From the NCBI RefSeq assembly GCF_007747795.1, contig NZ_CP036275.1, positions 558,001 to 622,000 on the forward strand: a DNA stretch of 64,000 nucleotides, in the 5' to 3' direction. Under the pieces are notes generated by a model. The model had not been told where the DNA came from and did not search any database. It was given only the letters and a program-made list of their open reading frames with translations. The stretch is from Maioricimonas rarisocia. Its GTDB lineage: Bacteria > Planctomycetota > Planctomycetia > Planctomycetales > Planctomycetaceae. Positions 60,600 to 64,000 of this stretch are shown here, piece by piece (the first letter of the stretch is position 1; each line of letters starts with the position of its first letter). The position numbers and the translations under genes are program-made.

Positions 60600-60653
60600 C
60601 GTGTGTCGCGGGTGCCACGGGCTCTGCCCGTGATCGGTATCACGGCAGTTGAC

Positions 60654-60675
60654 GTAGGGCAGGCTCTGCCTGCCG
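60654..60675 (+). repeat. GTAG-type hairpin repeat
   Basis: GTAG followed by GGCAGGC-tct-GCCTGCC, the same as at 38174. Confidence 0.75.
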
Positions 60676-60767
60676 GCGGTTGGGGCAACGTCAAACGGTA
60701 TGCGTCTTACCCGGCAGCTGACGCAGCCGGATCGCCTGTCGATCACAGGGAGGGCGACCGCATGGAC

Positions 60768-60789
60768 GTAGGGCCGGCTATTGCCGGCC
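60768..60789 (+). repeat. GTAG-type hairpin repeat
   Basis: GTAG followed by GGCCGGC-tatt-GCCGGCC, the same as at 54955 and 62127. Confidence 0.8.
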
Positions 60790-60807
60790 GACTCTCGATC
60801 GCGTCCT

Positions 60808-60830
60808 GGCGAGCCCGGAGCGTGAGCTCC
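60808..60830 (-). repeat. Dispersed 23-bp hairpin repeat, copy 2
   Basis: This is the exact reverse complement of 2213-2235. A diverged relative (GAGCTGACACTCGG..) begins near 60866. Confidence 0.6.
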
Positions 60831-60917
60831 GGGGTGAAGCGGTTGCCTGTTGCTGGTACCCCCGAGCTGACACTCGGCGCTCGCCTGCGCTGTTTCGTTC
60901 GCAACGGGACCAGAGCC

Positions 60918-61064
60918 GTAGGGTGCTGTCGCCGCAGGCGACGCACCATCACGTGTTACATTGGACGGTTCGAACGCGGTCCGACGGTGCGTCACGGGAT
61001 TTTCGGCCTGGGACCGTCGTTCGACGTGGTTAGCGCAAGGGATTCATGTCGTGACGCACCCTAC
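60918..61064. repeat. Head-to-head GTAG REP pair
   Basis: A plus-strand GTAG (60918) with the stem GGTGC-t-GTCGCC/GGCGACGCACC faces a minus-strand GTAG (61064). GGTGCGTCAC (60986-60995) also pairs with GTGACGCACC (61051-61060). The REP core GGTGCGTC/GACGCACC is the same as at the RAYT locus. Confidence 0.75.
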
Positions 61065-61115
61065 AGCCTCTCAATCGCGTCCGGGCTCGCCCTGGGCGCT
61101 CAAGACTCACCTCTC

Positions 61116-61793
61116 CTATGCCGCCCGCTGAGCGGCGTCCTGCATCTCGTACAGCAGTGCATTGCCCGTCTTGCCGACCATCGTCGCCGCTCCGGTCTTC
61201 CGCAGGCAGTAGGCGATCTTCTGGGCCATCCAGCGCGGCTGGTCGGTGGCGGCCGCGAGGTGCTCGGTGGTGAACGGCTGCGGGAGGTCAGCCGGAATCA
61301 GTGCCGCCAGGTCGCCCGCCTCGCGGAACTCATGCGTCTCCAGCACGGAGACGAGCCGGCGGTCCTCGACGCGGTAGTCCTTGCTCTTCCAGCGGCGTTT
61401 GCGGGCGGGGACGCGGTGTTCTTCCTGCTCGGTCAGCAGGACGTGCAGCGTCAGCCGTGGATGGGGAAAGACGTCGACGAAATGGACCAGATCGTAGAAG
61501 ACGCTGAAGATGTCTTCCTTCAGCGGGCTGCGACGGCGGGACTGCACCTTGCCGCCTCGCCGGGCCCGTTTGACCAGCAACTTGCGGGCCGCGAGCGGTT
61601 TGACCACCAGCACGTCGTGTGAATCAAGCAGCGTGCGGACCTTCTCCCGCAGAGCCCCCAGGGACGCCGACTGAATCTCGATGAGCTGCTCCCCCACGAC
61701 GGCATCGATGCGGTAGCCGTCGACGGAGACTTCGCGGCGATCATGTTCGTCGGCGTAGAGCTGCTTGAGCTGCTGGTGGAGCGAGGTCTCCAT
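61116..61793 (-). CDS. PD-(D/E)XK nuclease-like protein with C-terminal helical domain
   Basis: From 61793 (GGGGAA upstream) the product is 225 residues. Near the N-terminus VDGYRIDAVVGEQLIEIQSA shows the Asp...Glu-x-Gln spacing (D30, E39, Q41) of PD-(D/E)XK-type folds. A charged K/R-rich stretch follows (LLVKRARRGGKVQSRRRSPL). Residues 130-225 look like a winged-helix-type domain (FTTEHLAAATDQPRWMAQKI). The family is not certain. It could bind or cleave nucleic acid. It is flanked by repeat-rich intergenic DNA on both sides. Confidence 0.65.
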   Translation of the reverse strand: METSLHQQLKQLYADEHDRREVSVDGYRIDAVVGEQLIEIQSASLGALREKVRTLLDSHDVLVVKPLAARKLLVKRARRGGKVQSRRRSPLKEDIFSVFYDLVHFVDVFPHPRLTLHVLLTEQEEHRVPARKRRWKSKDYRVEDRRLVSVLETHEFREAGDLAALIPADLPQPFTTEHLAAATDQPRWMAQKIAYCLRKTGAATMVGKTGNALLYEMQDAAQRAA

Positions 61794-61931
61794 CGTGTTT
61801 CCCCTGTGCGATCCGTGCGGCGGGATCGTAGGGGGAAACGGCAAACAGGTCGAGACGGGCTGGTGGAGGAGGACGAGTGTGCCACGGCTATGCGTGCGGT
61901 AGGTTCAGTAGCAGGCATTCACGAGTGTCAA

Positions 61932-61955
61932 AGTGGGGCAGGCATTCCTGCCTGC
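61932..61955 (+). repeat. GTGGGGCAG...CTGCC dispersed hairpin repeat
   Basis: Same family as at 38261 and 54.8-55.1 kb: GTGGGGCAGGC-att-CCTGCCTGCC. Confidence 0.7.
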
Positions 61956-61960
61956 CCGTG

Positions 61961-62124
61961 CACTCGCTTGCGCTTCGTGCTGGTATCGGGGGCGAGCGTC
62001 CGCTGACGTAGTTCAGGCATCGCCTGACGAACACCGACGTTGAATGACGAGTCAGGCTGCATGCCCACCCGCCTTCGGCGTGAGGGCATGGCACCCGTCG
62101 GGCGGGCCGCGATGCCGGGACCAG
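61961..62124 (+). repeat. 238-bp-period intergenic duplication, copy 1
   Basis: These 164 bp recur at 62199-62362 with about ten differences. They contain a CAGGC-atc-GCCTG hairpin and GCATGCCC...GGGCATGG arms. Confidence 0.85.
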
Positions 62125-62126
62125 CC

Positions 62127-62148
62127 GTAGGGCCGGCTATTGCCGGCC
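62127..62148 (+). repeat. GTAG-type hairpin repeat
   Basis: GTAG followed by GGCCGGC-tatt-GCCGGCC. It lies in the 74-bp spacer between the two 164-bp copies. Confidence 0.8.
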
Positions 62149-62198
62149 GACGAGTCTGGTGGACGGACCGGTGTGCCGCGCCCTCACCTCTGCGGCGG

Positions 62199-62362
62199 CA
62201 CTCGCTTGCGCTTCGTGCTGGTATCGGATGCGAGCGTCAGCTGACGTAGCCCAGGCATCGCCTGACGAACACCGACGTTGAATGACGAGTCAGGCTGCAT
62301 GCCCACCCGCCTTCGGCGTGAGGGCATGGCATCCGTCGGGCGGGCCGCAATGCTGGGACCAG
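62199..62362 (+). repeat. 238-bp-period intergenic duplication, copy 2
   Basis: Second copy of 61961-62124. It ends at GGGACCAG and is followed directly by the 3' side of the next minus-strand gene. Confidence 0.85.
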
Positions 62363-62405
62363 TCCCAGCCTACCTCTCAGGACTCATCGCTCAGCTCTTC
62401 GACCG

Positions 62406-62903
62406 TCAGCAGCGGAGGTCCATCTGCAGCGAGTACCAGTGGACGACGCCGTCCGGCTGATAGACCGCCATCACGAGTGGTCCGCCGCCGGCATGCGATG
62501 TGAGCAGGGGAGTCTTACCATTGCGGAACCGCGATTTCCCCTCGGCGTCCCCGCACTTCCAGTACCATCCCCCTTCACGGGTAAAGTCATCGACCGTGGC
62601 ATCGGCACGGAAGACCTCCATGGTGGCGGGGCGGATCCGGAAGGGCATCGCTTCCCCCTGCGGAACCCGGGCCGACGTGACGAACAGGTCCTGCCTGGCG
62701 TCGACGATCGACGTTGCGTGGTCCAGAAACATATAGCCGCCCAGACCATGCTGTCGCACGTCTTCAAGCGCGTTGTCGGCCGCACCGTCTCCCTGCGGTT
62801 CGGTTTCGCCAGGCAAGTGATCGGGGGAAACGGCGGTCGCGAGTGCTGCACCACCCAGTGTGGCCAGGAGGGCTCGGCGATTGATGGATTGCTGGTCTGC
62901 CAT
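62406..62903 (-). CDS. Small Tat-exported protein of unknown function
   Basis: The start at 62903 has GGAG 8 nt upstream and gives 165 residues. A Tat signal (INRRALLATLGGAALATAV) precedes a small beta-rich domain (RQDLFVTSARVPQGEAMPFR ... REGGWYWKCGDAEGKSRFRN ... GPLVMAVYQPDGVVHWYSLQ). I recognise no family. Export by Tat suggests a folded or cofactor-bound protein; no metal motif is obvious. The surrounding DNA is repeat-rich on both sides. Confidence 0.7.
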   Translation of the reverse strand: MADQQSINRRALLATLGGAALATAVSPDHLPGETEPQGDGAADNALEDVRQHGLGGYMFLDHATSIVDARQDLFVTSARVPQGEAMPFRIRPATMEVFRADATVDDFTREGGWYWKCGDAEGKSRFRNGKTPLLTSHAGGGPLVMAVYQPDGVVHWYSLQMDLRC

Positions 62904-63287
62904 CGCACTCACTCCGAACGAAGGGGCCTGAAAGAATTGCGCAGTCTGCCCGCGGCAGGAACTTGCCGCACCCTTGATGCTACCACATGAAATAACAGCG
63001 CACCAAATCGGAACTCCGCCAGTCAGTCGTCGCGGAGATCGACGATCTCACGCACAGTTGTTGCTCCGTCCAACGAAAAACGGACGACCCGGGGTGGTCG
63101 TCCGCGGGGGACACTCGCCGGTGGGGGCGGCGGCTGTTCTGCCGTCAACGAGAAGAGATACGAAAATGGGCAGACGCGATTGTCTGCCCTGGTGAGTTGG
63201 CAATGCCGGGAACTGTCCCGGCCTGCGACGCTGCGTGCGGCGAACCGTGCAGCATCGGCATGAGATCGGCCGATTGGCGGACTCCAT
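62904..63287. other. Intergenic region with terminator and a hairpin
   Basis: About 385 bp hold the terminator at 63076-63103 and a GGGCAGAC-gcgat-TGTCTGCCC hairpin near 63167-63187, related to the GTGGGGCAG repeats. No gene is supported. Confidence 0.5.
63076..63103 (-). terminator. Rho-independent terminator for the Flp-like gene
   Basis: On the minus strand CGGACGACC pairs with GGTCGTCCG around ACCCC and is followed by TTTTT. It lies 185 bp downstream of the stop of the minus-strand gene 63288-63767. Confidence 0.85.
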
Positions 63288-63767
63288 CTACACGCCCACG
63301 GCTCCCGGCTCTTCGCGGAACTCGCGTGGCTTGCGTTGGCGTTTCGATCGATCCTCGGGGGCCGGACGCTTCTTGCGAGGACGCTTCGCCTTCTCTTCCA
63401 GTTCGGGCTCGGGCGCCTTCTTCGGAGTCAGTCGCGGTCGGATCTTCTCCGAGTCCGCTTCCTGCTCCGCCCGCTCTTCCAGCTCGTCGACGTAGACGCC
63501 CAGTTCGGCCAGCGATTCCTCGACCGGCGGCTGGGTGTAGCAGGAGCCGGCCGTCCAGGAGCCGCAGCCCTTCATTCCCTTGTAGCCGTAACTCTGGTCC
63601 AGGCTGCGGACGGCAAACGCCAGTTCCGTCAGTTCGTCGTTCACCGATTTTGACAGAGCGCTCAGTCCCACCGTTGCCCCGATCACGCCCAGTGTGCCCA
63701 GCAGGACGACTTCAGCGGACAGGACGGCACCACACTCGTCGCGCCACAACTCGCGGAGAGTCTGCAT
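63288..63767 (-). CDS. Flp-pilin-like membrane protein with basic tail
   Basis: The 159-residue protein starts after AGAGGTAACGAG. Residues 10-35 (DECGAVLSAEVVLLGTLGVI, then GATVGL) form the single hydrophobic helix with the Glu19 expected in Flp/type IVb pilins. The mature part has CGSWTAGSC and a long Glu-, Lys- and Arg-rich tail (KAKRPRKKRPAPEDRSKRQR). Flp pilins are usually only 50-60 residues, so the tail is unusual. Related planctomycete proteins of unknown role exist, as I recall. Its own terminator lies downstream, so it is probably monocistronic. Confidence 0.65.
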   Translation of the reverse strand: MQTLRELWRDECGAVLSAEVVLLGTLGVIGATVGLSALSKSVNDELTELAFAVRSLDQSYGYKGMKGCGSWTAGSCYTQPPVEESLAELGVYVDELEERAEQEADSEKIRPRLTPKKAPEPELEEKAKRPRKKRPAPEDRSKRQRKPREFREEPGAVGV

Positions 63768-64000
63768 CTCGTTACCTCTTCTGAGTTAAGGACCACAAAC
63801 CGGAGGAGAGGGTGCTGCGGTCCTCTCCTGAGAGCGTGTGTGGCGGCGATGGTCCATTTGGTTCAACTGTAGTGGATGTGCGGGTTGTAGTCAATATGCG
63901 GGCTTTGAACAAAGTGGAGAGGTGTCGTTGCAATCTGTTCAGCAGGTTGAACAGGTTGGGGCAGGAGCAGGTCATCTTCCGGAAGCCGGGTGAACGGAAC
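63768..64000. other. Right-edge intergenic sequence
   Basis: About 230 bp upstream of the Flp-like gene to the window edge contain an AT-richer patch around 63860-63915, probably its promoter. I see no gene. Confidence 0.4.

Larger units (their letters stand above)
60600..61115. other. Repeat-rich intergenic region
   Basis: About 515 bp hold no supported gene but at least five hairpin repeats: CACGGGC-tct-GCCCGTG (60616-60632), the GTAG elements at 60654 and 60768, the 23-bp repeat at 60808 and the inverted GTAG pair 60918-61064. Confidence 0.7.
61794..62405. other. Repeat-rich intergenic region
   Basis: About 610 bp lack a supported gene. The region carries a GTGGGGCAG-type hairpin (61932), a 164-bp direct duplication (61961 and 62199) and a GTAG hairpin (62127). 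Short open frames starting at 62040 and 62278 arise from the duplication and are not convincing genes. Confidence 0.65.

Noticed and set aside
62040-62460. Two short plus-strand frames in the duplicated region
   Set aside because: They are identical because the DNA is duplicated, and contain translated hairpins rather than protein features.

Overview
The window looks like a stretch of a Planctomycetota chromosome, most likely from the order Planctomycetales. The evidence is a set of lineage hallmarks: a long formylglycine-type sulfatase, a large protein with a CxxCH haem motif plus the DUF1549/DUF1553 architecture, a Tat-exported Gfo/Idh/MocA oxidoreductase, Tat-exported beta-propeller proteins, a PilM-led operon encoding giant acidic Gly/Tyr/Glu/Met-rich proteins, GC-rich DNA, and long gene-poor intergenic stretches full of GC hairpins. 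I cannot name a genus from sequence alone.

Layout. 0-11 kb: a truncated aspartoacylase-family gene overlapping an SGNH hydrolase, a KefB-like antiporter, a GYD protein, an acyltransferase-3, then a minus-strand cluster of DUF3124 protein, sulfatase and HExxH metallopeptidase. 11-17.5 kb: a JmjC/FIH-like protein whose metal-ligand Asp is replaced, a DUF1330 protein, a Tat beta-propeller protein, a REP-associated tyrosine transposase (RAYT) followed by four extra 221-bp copies of its own 3' end and REP hairpin, and a Gfo/Idh/MocA protein. 17.6-24 kb: a Gdx/SugE guanidinium exporter preceded by a guanidine-III riboswitch, a beta-carbonic anhydrase next to a SulP transporter with a large coiled-coil insertion, and a sigma-54 response regulator. 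24-34 kb: secreted or membrane proteins, a YdjC-type deacetylase, an LRR protein, an overlapping HNH nuclease pair, an esterase, a second CPA2 antiporter, a four-gene operon of small proteins that includes a HEPN-like protein, and tRNA-Phe. 34-43 kb: DUF1549/DUF1553 protein, BtpA-like protein, HEAT-repeat protein, a single-domain response regulator and a third antiporter. 43-55 kb: a thioredoxin-like secreted protein preceded by a perfect CRP-type palindrome, a GH38-like protein with a degenerate active site, the PilM operon, and a C45-type Ntn hydrolase. 55-64 kb: a COG3014/LpoB-like lipoprotein pair, an MlaE-MlaF-MlaD lipid-transport operon, a PD-(D/E)XK-like protein, a Tat protein and a Flp-pilin-like protein.

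Functional links visible from position: carbonic anhydrase plus SulP suggests bicarbonate handling; MlaEFD forms an inner-membrane lipid transporter; the two lipoproteins resemble the gamma-proteobacterial LpoB neighbourhood; the riboswitch and Gdx form a self-contained guanidine-response unit.

The most unusual feature is the RAYT locus together with a genome-scattered set of hairpins that begin with the GTAG tetranucleotide. The locus has two REPs upstream in one orientation, five REPs downstream in the other, a 5 x 221 bp array of the transposase C-terminus, and a 55-bp duplicate of the neighbouring gene's 3' end on the far side. The guanidine-III riboswitch is the most confidently identified regulatory RNA. 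Other good candidates for follow-up are the HEPN operon, the degenerate GH38-like and JmjC-like proteins, and the SulP insertion.
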